A stretch of 64,000 nucleotides of DNA from Mesostigma viride (lineage: Eukaryota; Streptophyta; Mesostigmatophyceae; Mesostigmatales; Mesostigmataceae): assembly GCA_009746045.1 (NCBI GenBank), contig RPFO01000418.1:2551334-2615333 (forward strand), in the 5' to 3' direction. The notes under the pieces were generated by a model. That model was not told the DNA's origin. It searched no databases and saw only the letters and a program-made list of their open reading frames with translations. Below, in pieces: positions 45,701-58,260 of this stretch. Both the position numbers and the translations under genes were made by a program. Positions within the stretch are counted from its first letter, which is position 1. The number at the start of each line of letters is the position of its first letter.

Positions 45701-47233
45701 CCGCATTCCCAGCTAACGCTGCAGCGGACATCCCGTACCAAATCTGGATGCTTGGGCTGGCGCAGACTGCCCGGCCATAGGGAGAAAATTGACATATGAT
45801 AAGCAATGACTCATCTGGCACTGAAGACCAAGAAAGCACTATTTTCATACCTGTATTTTCCCAATCCTATAAATCTGGCCATGCCTAACCTACGAAAATC
45901 ACGCATTGACATTCTGAGCAACATTCTGAATCGTTTCTGGCCGCAAGACGCAAAATTTCCATGATAACGGCACGTTGGCAGCCATATCTCGTTACGCGCG
46001 CGCGAGCGAAAATTTCCCGCCAAAGTCACGTGATACTGTCGTAAGGCACGTTGTAATTACCAGGCTATGGCGAATATTACCCCAAAACCTATGCATCACC
46101 TTCGTCCCTAAGTGTTCCCGGACCCACCGGACAACTTGCATCCGTCACGGGTGGCGCGGCGCTTGCGGCGCGGCGCGAATTACGACCGTTGGTCCAACCA
46201 CCCGAAATTTTGGGTGGTTTCCGGACTAAGGGTTAAAACCAGAATTAACTGTAGTCAGATCTAACGGTCATGGCTATTGTAGCTTAACGCAACCCATCCA
46301 TCCATGAAAGTAAAAGTACTTACCGCTCCCGTGTTTGACATGCTGTTCGGAATTCCACAGCACTGACATGTCCAGAAAGAAACTTCCTGGCTCGATCCGG
46401 TGATGCCGGCAGAATGCTGGTAAAGCCCGCCGTCATATCCGGGTAGAGAGAAGTATGTGCCCACAGCACTGGTAGCAGCAGCTGGGCCGAAATGGTACAT
46501 GTCCTTGGGAGCTTCACACCGGTTGCACGCATCGCGAAAAGAATAATTGATGTTGTGACACGCTGCCGCAGATGAATTGCAGCCGGGAACCAGACATACA
46601 TGGCAAATACATCACAACCAAAAGAGAATATATGAGCATTGATTAGCAATGCCAAAATAATCAGTGCAACTACGCTGTCAGAATCCAGGATGCTCTGAAG
46701 GTTGCATGGACCGCGATCAAAACACAGTAATGAAGTGGAAATTTAATTGATCAATCACATATTACTATTGGATGGCATTATCTGATCGACTATCAAGCAG
46801 ACCGATTATCTCACTGACCGGGACAGCGCCAGTCTCCAGGCTTGGTTATCCTCTTTGAATTGCCACTGCCATTGCTGGCCCCACTCCCTGGCCGACTGGT
46901 CCTTCCAACTCCGTTCGCTTCTTTGAAAGACACCGTTAAATCCTTCGGGGCGTTCTTTGCCGCCTCGACGTGGCCATCGGCTGCATCACCATCCACATAT
47001 GCGCCCACCTTGCCCTTTGATGCCTTCGCGAAATGGCGATGGTTATGCAAATCACCGACCAAAATGGCCGGAAACTCCTCGACCGACCCCGCAACCAATC
47101 CAGGGTCCTCAATCAAGCACACGGACTTCTTGGGTTGCTGACAACGGTTACACTCGACCCGGAAACCATAATTCACATTGCTGCACTTTGCACACGTCCA
47201 ATCTGCTCTCTTTGCAGGCCGTGTTCCAACCAT
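39710..47233 (-). CDS. RanBP2-type zinc finger protein, 8 exons, 623 aa
   Basis: Coding exons: 47233-46819, 46562-46324, 44810-44744, 43554-43145, 42610-42536, 42127-41955, 40813-40742, 40130-39710. All seven introns are GT-AG and all phases agree (1,872 nt). Four Wx(1)Cx2C..N..Cx2C fingers: residues 12-31 (exon 1); 135-154, completed across intron 1; 202-222, across intron 2, with one extra residue; and 466-487, across intron 7. In known proteins such fingers bind single-stranded RNA (ZRANB2-like) or ubiquitin. Between fingers 3 and 4 lies a Gly/Pro/Tyr/Met-rich linker (GPMGPMGPMYFYNQP). The plan resembles plant Ran BP2/NZF proteins, so an RNA-processing role is inferred. ATG 47233 is the second Met in the frame (the other is 47263). 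A CCAG just before it could instead be an acceptor of a 5' UTR intron. Confidence 0.85.
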
Positions 47234-47263
47234 CCTGGAGCCAGGCAGCAGCACTGCACACAT

Positions 47264-49401
<2,138 letters not shown>

Positions 49402-50186
49402 ATGGTTAACGCACCTCAAACCAATATTTCAGCTCTTGTAAGAGACGTCAAGAGACTACGTGCACTGGCTGCGAATGGAGCACCACGCGAAGAGCCAAAT
49501 TGGAGAGTGAGTTCATGAAGCAGCATGCAGCGCCAGGATCGATCACTAGCTAGCTGTAGTCGAGGCCCGCCAGTGGGAAGGATATTCATATTGTCATGGC
49601 GACAGCTTTCGCCCGCGACGTTTGAGGGCATATATGGGCGAGGGTAGCCCTTGCACCTGCCTCCACACACGCGCTTTCTGACTTTCTTTTAGAATGACGC
49701 CTGATGAGTGACGAAGCATTAACTTTGATGGTAGAAAATCAGCGCTGCTCTCCAGTTTGCGCCAACGTGCCAGTTTATCGCGGCTGCAGCACCGATTGAT
49801 TTGAGTGAAATGACAGCACTTCGGCAATCTTGTGGCAGTTTTCATGAGCGCGGCAAGAGCTTCGCTTGAATGAGCACGCGAGGTCGTGGCAAAAGCCTGT
49901 CAGGAATCCGAATCTCAAGTGGTCGGTCTTCCGCTTCAGAAGAGCTATCAGTCAGTCAGTCAGTTGGATCCCAGGCCGGTCATAGCAGCCAGAGACTACT
50001 CAGAATAGCTATCATTACCGATCCTGGGTTTCCTATCCGTCCATGAAGATATGTACCTGAACTCTTCAGTTAGCAGAACTCGTGTCCGGACGAATCCAAG
50101 CTGTACAAATCCCCCGATACGCTGTCAGTGACGTTACTTCGGTTGCGGCCTTTCAAACGTCCACGATAAAGCCAAAAATATTTTGA
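49402..50186 (+). CDS. Possible two-exon small gene, unknown
   Basis: Exon 1 49402-49506 starts with ATG and encodes a basic amphipathic stretch (ISALVRDVKRLRALAANGAP). It ends at a consensus donor GTGAGT in phase 0. A possible exon 2 starts at 50070 after TTCAG and runs to a TGA at 50184-50186, giving 73 codons in all. Exon 1 looks real by codon content and donor; exon 2 is less sure. The MULE starts only 250 bp further on, so the true gene may continue beyond 61239 and the element may sit in an intron. Confidence 0.3.
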
Positions 50187-50435
50187 TGGATCGCGGGAGC
50201 GATCCTCCGGCCAGGGAATAAATTGCGTGCAATATACTACACCTCAGCAGCATCCTTTTACCTACTGTACTTTGCAGCAGTTTGCAGTGGCAACTGGCAA
50301 GACGTGGGAACTGGCAAGGAGGCGCAGAACGGTCAAGCGCGCTTCTGGGTTCAATCTGGGCTGGCCAGGTTTCAGTAGTTTCAGGCTGGGCTACAGTACT
50401 GTATAGCTGAACCCGTCCGTTGTTGTTGTTGTTGT

Positions 50436-50440
50436 TGCCC
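50436..50440. repeat. Left target duplication TGCCC of the MULE
   Basis: TGCCC directly before the left TIR and again at 61240-61244 directly after the right TIR. MULEs normally make 8-11 bp, so this is short. The (GTT)n flank may have altered the left side. Confidence 0.5.
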
Positions 50441-50652
50441 ACGGAAGCGCATAATTTGGCTCTGATGACACAAACTCGAGTGCGGGGGTGAGTGCGGGGT
50501 TCCGGGACACCACCGCACTAAGTCCGACGCGCCTGCCCAGGCCACGCCGCGCCGGACCGGCACACGAGTTACGCGGGAAAAAAGGGCCTGCCGCGCCAAT
50601 TACTGTAGGACTTGGCTAATTTCTTTGTTGACAACAAGCGCAGTCAAGGATG
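50441..50652 (+). repeat. Left TIR of the MULE
   Basis: 212 bp, inverse of 61028-61239 with three mismatches (CTCGAG/CTCTAG, GCACTAAG/GCACCAAG, GACAAC/GACTAC). Confidence 0.93.
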
Positions 50653-53620
50653 CAATTGGCATCATTGCATTATTTTTGCCAAGGTGCTGGCAATTTACGC
50701 TTGAAGGTGGCAAAAATCTGTTTTCTTTGTGATGCAGTAGTGACTATTGCCTGGCAATTGCGCAGCCGGGAACTGAGTTGGGCGACGAGAATGCCATGGT
50801 TGTTCTAAAGTATAATCATCGGACCCTAATTTGTCTAAAGTAGGAGACAAACAGTCTTTGACGTCCCTGGGATCCATAGCAATAAAAATTCTGCTTTCTC
50901 TACTCGCAGTAATGTCGGCACACTTAGTTTCCTCTTCGAATCGATCTTTTGTCTGGCAATCTTTCCCTCTCTCGTTTTTTTCTCCCTCCCTCCCTCCCTT
51001 GCTCGCTCCCTCCCTCCGTCTCATGCGTTCCTCCAACGTCCCGTCCTGTCTTCTTCCCCCACCCTGCCTTCTCTCGTTAGCTTCCGAGCTTTTTATGCAT
51101 TGCCTCTCCATACCTCGCTACCAAGTTTCCAAGTAGACCTTGAAGAGATATACCGGGAAATGCGTCTGGACGCGGTCATCGTGCGCGCCTTTCTCTTCTG
51201 ATTTTCTGCGTAAAGCTTGGTAGCACACCTTGTCGGCCCTCGCGGAACTGTCAGCCCGTATCTGGGAACTGGACCACATGTATCTGTTACAGTATCTTGC
51301 TTATTTTGCGTAGGTTGCTAGTGTTGCTGTATCCTTCAAGTTTAGTGTTGCAGAGTGTGACTGACCACTGTATCATTTGGTGATGGGTTTGTTGAATGCT
51401 GGGTTTGTTCTTGTATGAGTGTTTGTATAGGGATCCTTGTGTCCTAAAGTAGAAAGCTGGTCGTTGATACTGCTTCTTCTTTTTTTAGAGTAGCCCTTGG
51501 GACATGCAGGCAAGGATGGCATTACAAACACTACAATACGGTTCGTAGGAGACGCGAAATGAGTGAGAATGTTACCCGAGCGGTAACGAGGATTTGCACC
51601 GTTGATTTTAACATATGTTTCTTTTTTTGCGCCATTTGGCGAGCATCGACTGGAGCCTGAACCTAGCGGGGGGAATCGTGCGGGGGAATCTTGCGGGGGA
51701 ATCTTGCGGGGAAAAATTCCGAACGTGATTTTAGCGAAGTCCTACTATACTTTGCTTGGTACACGGTACTACAGTTTCGTCACTGAAAATTTTCTGTAGT
51801 TGCGTTGGTTTTTCGTACGTTCCGCTGAAATTTTTGTGTTCAGTGCCCAGATCACAATTTGATCCGGGCACAAAATGATTGGCTGTACGGTACGAACCAA
51901 AAACGAAATTTTAGTATCTAAGTTCCGCAGCGCTTGCTGAATTTGCCCCGGAAGCCCGGGGGCACTTTCCCCGCTGAAAAAGGTGTCCGCGGAAGCGTAT
52001 TGTAGTGAATATCAATGAAATACAGTACCAAGCTTTTTACCACTGACGTGCATTGTAAAATAGGTGCAGGCAACTGCCGTGCACATGCCGTGCCTGAAAA
52101 TTGTTGAGCCCATGGTGAGCTTTTTTGGTTATTTGGTAATTACAGCGTCAATACGTTGTCTAATGTCAACCAACGTGGATCGACCTGGGCTGAGGTTGTC
52201 AGTGTGTGCGTAAATGTAAAGCACACATGTATGGCTCGCATGTTTGGGAGCCGATCCTAGCCGAATCACACTTTGTTGGCACCCATGCCTGCAGCTAGTG
52301 GGGTCTTTGTGGCTAGGTACCTTGGGACAGTGTTGGGGTTGGCTAGCTAGACTACGTGCAAGATGATTCCACCACTGGCCATCAGTGGCTCGGTCCTTAG
52401 AGCAGCCAACATACCAGCATACTCGCGCATATTTCAGCTTTAGCACACCCACAGTTTGCCATAGTCCAACGAGCGTTGAACGCAGCTGTGGCCTGCCTTC
52501 GGGCATGAGTGAGGACGCAGGTGTCTTTGCCCCTTTCCCACTGTGCAACTTACAGGGACTGGAAAGCACTCTAGGTGCTACATGCCCACCCCACCGAGGC
52601 ATGCTATAATTTATTTAATTTAATTTTAGAGCAGGAAACATGTTCCTGTCATCCATGAGATAGCGGCCATTGGCATTGTGAGGATGGATGCACGTCAGAT
52701 CATATAGTAAGAATTTGGACAATCAAGAATGTGTTTGACGCTCTTTCAACCCAAATTAAGGTTTGACTGATAATTTGGTCGGGGCTCATTGCTCAACCAT
52801 TCCAATGGGGATGTATGCTCGTTGACGCAGTCAATCATGACATCTTATGATTATTACTTACGGCAACGTGACGTGTGGATCCGCCAATAAATTAGCTATC
52901 AAGGTCAACCAGCATCGGTATGCATTATTAAATCAGCAGACGCATGCATGTGTTGAATGTTAGCAACGCATACCTTGTGTTGGCCGGCCACCTGCAAAAT
53001 TACTGACCAGGTAGATGTTGAAGAACCTCACAATCATCCAGTTGTCGCATGGATCCTAGCTAGCCCACGAGAAAAATTTTCAAGGTGCCCAGTTTTATAG
53101 CAGTATGCATATAAGACACATGATACTGCACCACTGCGGCTAGCTTATGACTGTCCCCATCCCCCCTTCCCCATTCCATCAGGAAATATGCTGACGCTGT
53201 CTACGTGTTTATTAATTTATTCATTCATGACTGTGTAACATGGCCAACGTGAAGGCAGGCCTTTATGATAATGGGCCCTTCAACTCGAGAGCTCCATCCA
53301 TTGCAGCCCTTGGGCATTTGCAGCTGCCAGCTGATAATGCTCCAATATGAGGGTAGTCTTGGAATCTTCATGCCGAAAGCTCGGTCACCACCTCCTGCAT
53401 TAAGAGCAAATAGACAAGCACTGAGTTTAGAACCCTGGACTCAACCACACACAAACAATGATTCGTGACAAGCTATGGATGAAAAACTTCAGGAATCTCT
53501 TTTTCTAATTGCGTACATATGGGCATTACATGCACATGCACAACCACAATACAATAACGGGGGAGAAAAAGGGAAAAGGAAGCCCAGCAGAGAGAGACGC
53601 AGTGAGAGGGAGTTCGTTAG
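50653..53620. other. MULE left interior without a recognised gene
   Basis: About 3 kb, no domain found on either strand. A minus-strand frame of 157 codons at 52129-52602 is Cys/Ser-rich and unknown. At its right edge (52600-52626) is an ATAATTTATTTAATTTAATTTTA tract like those flanking the LINE-B insert. Otherwise simple AT-rich sequence. Confidence 0.4.
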
Positions 53621-53621
53621 G

Positions 53622-54212
53622 TTGGCAGTCGGGCAGTCGGGCAGTTGGGCAGTTGGGCAGTCGGGCAGTCGGGCAGTCGGGCAGTCGGGCAGTCGGGCAG
53701 TCGGGCAGTCGGGCAGTCGGGCAGTCGGGCAGTCGGGCAGTCGGGCAGTCGGGCAGTCGGGCAGTCGGGCAGTCGGGCAGTCGGGCAGTCGGGCAGTCGG
53801 GCAGTCGGGCAGTCGGGCAGTCGGGCAGTCGGGCAGTCGGGCAGTCGGACAGTCGGGCAGTCGGGCAGTCGGGCAGTCGGGCAGTGGGCAGTCGGGCAGT
53901 CGGGCAGTCGGGCAGTCGGGCAGTCGGGCAGTCGGGAAGTCGGGCAGTCGGGAAGTCGGGCAGTCGGGCAGTCGGGCAGTCGGGCAGTCGGGCAGTCGGG
54001 CAGTCGGGCAGTCGGGCAGTCGGGCAGTCGGGCAGTCGGGCAGTCGGGCAGTCGGGCAGTCGGGCAGTCGGGCAGTCGGACAGTCGGGCAGTCGGGCAGT
54101 CGGGCAGTCGGGCAGTTGGGCAGTCGGGCAGTCGGGCAGTCGGGCAGTCGGGCAGTCGGGCAGTCGGACAGTCGGGCAGTCGGGCAGTCGGGCAGTCGGG
54201 CAGTCGGGCAGT
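53622..54212. repeat. 8-bp satellite (TCGGGCAG)n
   Basis: About 73 units of TCGGGCAG with a few variants (TTGGGCAG, TCGGACAG, TCGGGAAG) and one short unit near 53885. Because 8 is not a multiple of 3, all three frames cycle through the same residues and stay open on both strands, which creates false ORFs of about 300 codons. Confidence 0.97.
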
Positions 54213-54214
54213 CG

Positions 54215-54306
<92 letters not shown>

Positions 54307-54320
54307 TGTGTGCGTGCGCG
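54213..54320. repeat. (TGCG)n microsatellite
   Basis: About 26 units of TGCG follow the 8-bp satellite without a gap and decay into a G/C/T-rich stretch. Confidence 0.95.
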
Positions 54321-54440
54321 CGCCCCCGCCCCTGCCCCCGCCCACACACAACATGCCTGTGAGGAATGACTTCGCCGAAGGACATTGGCTCTTGCACAGT
54401 GTATTACCTCCACATGTATGCCTCGGCAGCTTGAGCTCCA

Positions 54441-57400
54441 TCACAAGCCGTGGTCGACAGCCGCTTGGCCGCCTTCCGGCATGGCCAATGATGAATCCGA
54501 CGCTTCAGCAAGTGGAAAAGAACATAGTGGATTGCTTTGGGCTCGGGACCCCGCACCATTGCTTGCCTCACTGGCAGCATCTTTCTGCAATCGGCCCATG
54601 ACGCTCAGCTTCTGTTTCTTTGCCCCACCATTCCGACGGACAAATGCACGTTTGACACCACATTGTTGCCCGAATACAGCGGGGTCGTGCCGAATGTCTC
54701 GAGTGCCTCTCCTGACCGCAGGTTTATCAACAAGGCGCAAGGTAGGTGTAGGCGGAACATTGCCCACTGCTGCCCTTTGCCTATCCAAGCGCACAAAGTC
54801 TTCAATTTGTCGCGCCACGTCCGCCAAAGCTAGACTTGTGAGCTCTTGGGCGCGCCGCAAACCATCCTCGGTTGCCGCCCCATCCCATGCAGCCTCGATT
54901 CGGCTAAGCATCTGCCGATTCTTCTCCTTCACGGAAGATGATGCTTGACCTTTGTCGTGATTGGCAGGTTGACCAAAGTCGGGTGGCTGGGCGTCATCGG
55001 GAGTTTCATCGACGTCAGCCGTGTCAGGAAAATCCGAAGCCTCCCCTTTCTCAGATGGAGTTGCCTTGTTTCTCACCCAGAGCAATTCCTCAAGGAAGTG
55101 CACACAAGAGTGCTTGTTTGGCGGAACACCGAATGCTGCCCGGCGTTTGATCACAAGCTCAATGTCCTCACGGGTAGCCACACCGGAGAGCATGAGGTCG
55201 ACCAAGAAATGATGACAAATGTTTCCTGTTTTAGAGTCGGTGCAGTCGCAAGTGGCCGTGTTAGAGTTGAGGTCAATATTAAATGACCTCACGCAAGTCA
55301 CGAAATCCACCACAACGCGACGGGATGTGCAAGAACCATCCGTGACCATCTCCGCCCAGCAGCTCCTGGTTTTACCTTGCTGTATTTCCGCTTGGAGATT
55401 ACACGCCTTGTCAAGCTCCGCCATCTCTTCTTTCCGCCGACGGTGATTTATGATGACACCACGGGTTTTGAGCTGTTGGTCCCTTTCCAGCCACCCAACA
55501 ATCAACCCAACATGTAAATTAGCCAGTCAAGACGTTGGCGCCCACGGTTATGCAGCCAAGTATACTTGAGGGTTCGATGATACCGTTCAAGAATATTGTT
55601 CGTATCATGTTGGGCATAATCCGCCACCCTAAACGCTTTCGCCCACATGTGCAGCTTGTCCTCCCATTGACTGCGCATGTAGTCGACAAATGCGGGGGTA
55701 ATGGGGTCCCACTTGGTATAAAACTGGGTGAGCCGGCATTGCACCGCACGTACTTGCGCCTCCGCATCCCCGGCAAGGCGCGAGCTCATGTAATACAAGA
55801 TGGCATTAAGCTCTTCCATCAGTTCCATACGGACCTTGGCACCTTTCACCTTTGTTAATAGGTTCGTGCACCAAGCGCGCTGGACGTGCCATGAACACAA
55901 AAAGATCTTGGTAGCTGGGAACACCCGCTTCAATGCGTTCATTTCAGCGTTTGAACAATCGATGATGATTGTCAACGGGGGCTTCGTTTCACAGCCATCC
56001 ACCACAGCTTCTAGAAATGCCTCATACACGGCACTGGTCTCCGCGCTGGCAAGGCACCAAGCCACTGGCACACCATTACCAAAAGCATCCACGACCATGA
56101 GCGTCACCAGTGAGAAACCCATGGTGGATACCCCAAATGTGCTATCCAAAAATGCCTTCTTTTGCCCATGCAGTTTATACATTTCCCGCTGCCATGCATT
56201 CTGGTACACTAGCACAAAGGGGGAAAGTTGGACTGTACCGTCCGGGGTCATCTCCTGGGGTTGGTAGTAGCGGACGTTGTCCCCCAAGCGCGCTGCCCAT
56301 AATTCCACGCTTTCTGCTTCTTCTGCATGGAACTTCCACGCCGTTGAAAGCAACTTGTCTTCCATGTTTCTCACATCCGCTGCAGTCAACGCGTAGTCCC
56401 TTTGCTTGATAGCCTCCTCGGATCCCAGCAAGTCCTCTAAGCTTCTCTGCCATTCTCGGATGATAGCATTACAATTAGCCCGCTGCCCATCCTTCAGGTC
56501 ACTCATCTTACCGCATAGAAACTCCCGGCAACGTTCGCTTAGTCGTTGTCCACCTTCGTAGATGTCCCTGGCCAGCCCAGTTGCCCCATGCTCATGCCTG
56601 AACTCGGAGTACGTGATATATGATGTGCCGAGGTTCTCACGTAACTCCACGATACGCCATGAAACCCGACATCCAACGCACATCTCACCCCTCAATTTAG
56701 ACGCCCGCGCCTTAGGGTGCCCACGCGGCAGTTTCTTTGGGTTGACCCTGCAGCTGCCATACCTCGCACAGGTGTACCGCGCAAATGCCTTGTTGGCACT
56801 TGGGTGACGCTCATGGTCCTTTCCACCCCCATCTTCCTCCTCATCCCCAGAATCGCTGTCCGGATCATCCTCCTGCACTTCTTGTCCGGCAGCTAATGTT
56901 GATGATGCACCCCGCGGGGCGGAGGGCACGGCAGCCGGGGCGGAGGGCACGCAGCCGGGGCGGAGGGCACCGCAGCCGGGGCGGAGGGCACAGCAGCCGG
57001 GGCGCAGGGCACCGCAGCCGGGGCGGAGGGCACAGCAGCCGGGGCGCAGGGCACCGCAGCCGGGGCGGAGGGCACGGCAGCCGGGGCGGAGGGCGCCGCA
57101 GCCGGGGCGGAGGGCACCGCAGCCGGGGCGCAGGGCACGGCAGCCGGGGCGGAGGGCACGGCAGCCGGGGCGCAGGGCACGGCAGCCGGGGCGCAGGGCA
57201 CGGCAGCCGGGGCGCAGGGCACGGCAGCCGGGGCGGAGGGCACCGCAGCCGGGGCGGAGGGCACAGCAGCCGGGGCGGAGGGCACCGCAGCCGGGGCGGA
57301 GGGCACAGCAGCCGGGGCGCAGGGCACCGCAGCCGGGGCGGAGGGCACGGCAGCCGGGGCGGAGGGCGCCGCAGCCGGGGCGGAGGGCACCGCAGCCGGG

Positions 57401-58082
57401 GCGCAGGGCACGGCAGCCGGGGCGCAGGGCACGGCAGCCGGGGCGGAGGGCGCCGCAGCCGGGGCGGAGGGCACGCAGCCGGGGCGGAGGGCACGGCAGC
57501 CGGGGCGCAGGGCACGGCAGCCGGGGCGCAGGGCACGGCAGCCGGGGCGGAGGGCACGGCAGCCGGGGCGCAGGGCACGGCAGCCGGGGCGGAGGGCACC
57601 GCAGCCGGGGCAGAGGGCACGGCAGCCGGGGCGGCATCCAGTGGGGCGTCCGAAGGCGGGGCGCAAGCTTTTGATGTCTTTTGTGCATTGCTCTCGTTTC
57701 GTCTACAACGAGGCTTGCAGTTTGCCCTTTCGCCCTCGCCGCTCAAATAGTCAGCGGTTCTGTTGGTTGGTAAGCTAGATCGCAAAAGGACCCTTTGCTT
57801 TGGACCTTTATCGCAAAACACCAACACCCAGTTGAGGTCGTGAAAATTTAGGGGCCCATTCTTGAGCTCTTGCTTGTTGGCTTTGTCGAGCGCCTGATTA
57901 GCGAGCTTGGGGGTCTCATATATTTGACCGCAGTCAACATTGGGGTAAGGCTTCAGGGCGTCAATAAATTGGTTAATCTCCGTAGTGCTCAAGGTGCTGC
58001 TCGATATTGAAACGCCACAAACACGGAATACAGCAAAGTACAAAGCATTCATGTAAGACAATGCGGGACAAATGGGTAACAA
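54441..58082 (-). pseudogene. MULE transposase with DDE core and SWIM zinc finger
   Basis: N-terminal part 58082-57640 (possible Met at 58052), then a 21-bp minisatellite coding an Ala/Pro heptad, an acidic stretch (DSDSGDEEEDGGG), a Cys-rich stretch, and the MULE core: Asp in FLDSTFG, Asp in IIIDCSNAE with CSWHVQRAW downstream, Glu in NNILERYH. The frame stops at 55502; from 55505 the next frame holds the SWIM finger (CDCTDSKTGNICHH, about 55210-55255) to 54441. The transposase cuts and joins the TIRs. Three single-base losses break the frame: near 57474 and 56950 in the minisatellite and near 55506. Correcting them would give one long frame, so decay is slight or the breaks are consensus errors. 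Confidence 0.85.
56918..57635 (-). repeat. 21-bp coding minisatellite in the transposase
   Basis: About 34 units of a 21-bp GC-rich repeat (unit near GGCAGCCGGGGCGGAGGGCAC; the base after GGGCAC varies). At 21 bp it keeps frame, giving the heptad APAAVPS on the coding strand. Two units, near 56950 and 57474, are 20 bp long because the variable base is missing, and these shift the frame. Variant units recur in a higher-order pattern (for example, runs of CAGCAG-type and GGCGCC-type units are repeated), indicating segmental duplication within the array. Confidence 0.93.
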
Positions 58083-58260
58083 ATGGGGAGAGTTATATTA
58101 ATGAAAAGAGACAACGAACTTGGAAGCATGGCACGCCGAGCCCCCGAGTAAAGGTTAAACATTTAGCCACCACGCATTGGGCTTGCCATGAACACCCCAT
58201 GGAGCGCTATGCTAAGGTTTTCTTGCGACCCCATGTTGTGTGTGGCTTGTCAGTAATGTG

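Noticed and set aside
50431-50440. Standard 9-bp MULE target duplication
   Set aside because: Only TGCCC matches on both sides; longer comparisons fail.
53622-54320. CRISPR-like array
   Set aside because: Units are 8 bp with no spacers, and the genome is eukaryotic.
53475-54601. Six overlapping ORFs of 275-318 codons on both strands
   Set aside because: They are reads of the TCGGGCAG and TGCG arrays, which stay open in every frame; no non-repeat protein sequence supports them.
56785-57750. 321-codon plus-strand ORF rich in Gly, Arg and Ser
   Set aside because: Antisense reading of the 21-bp minisatellite and transposase N-terminus.
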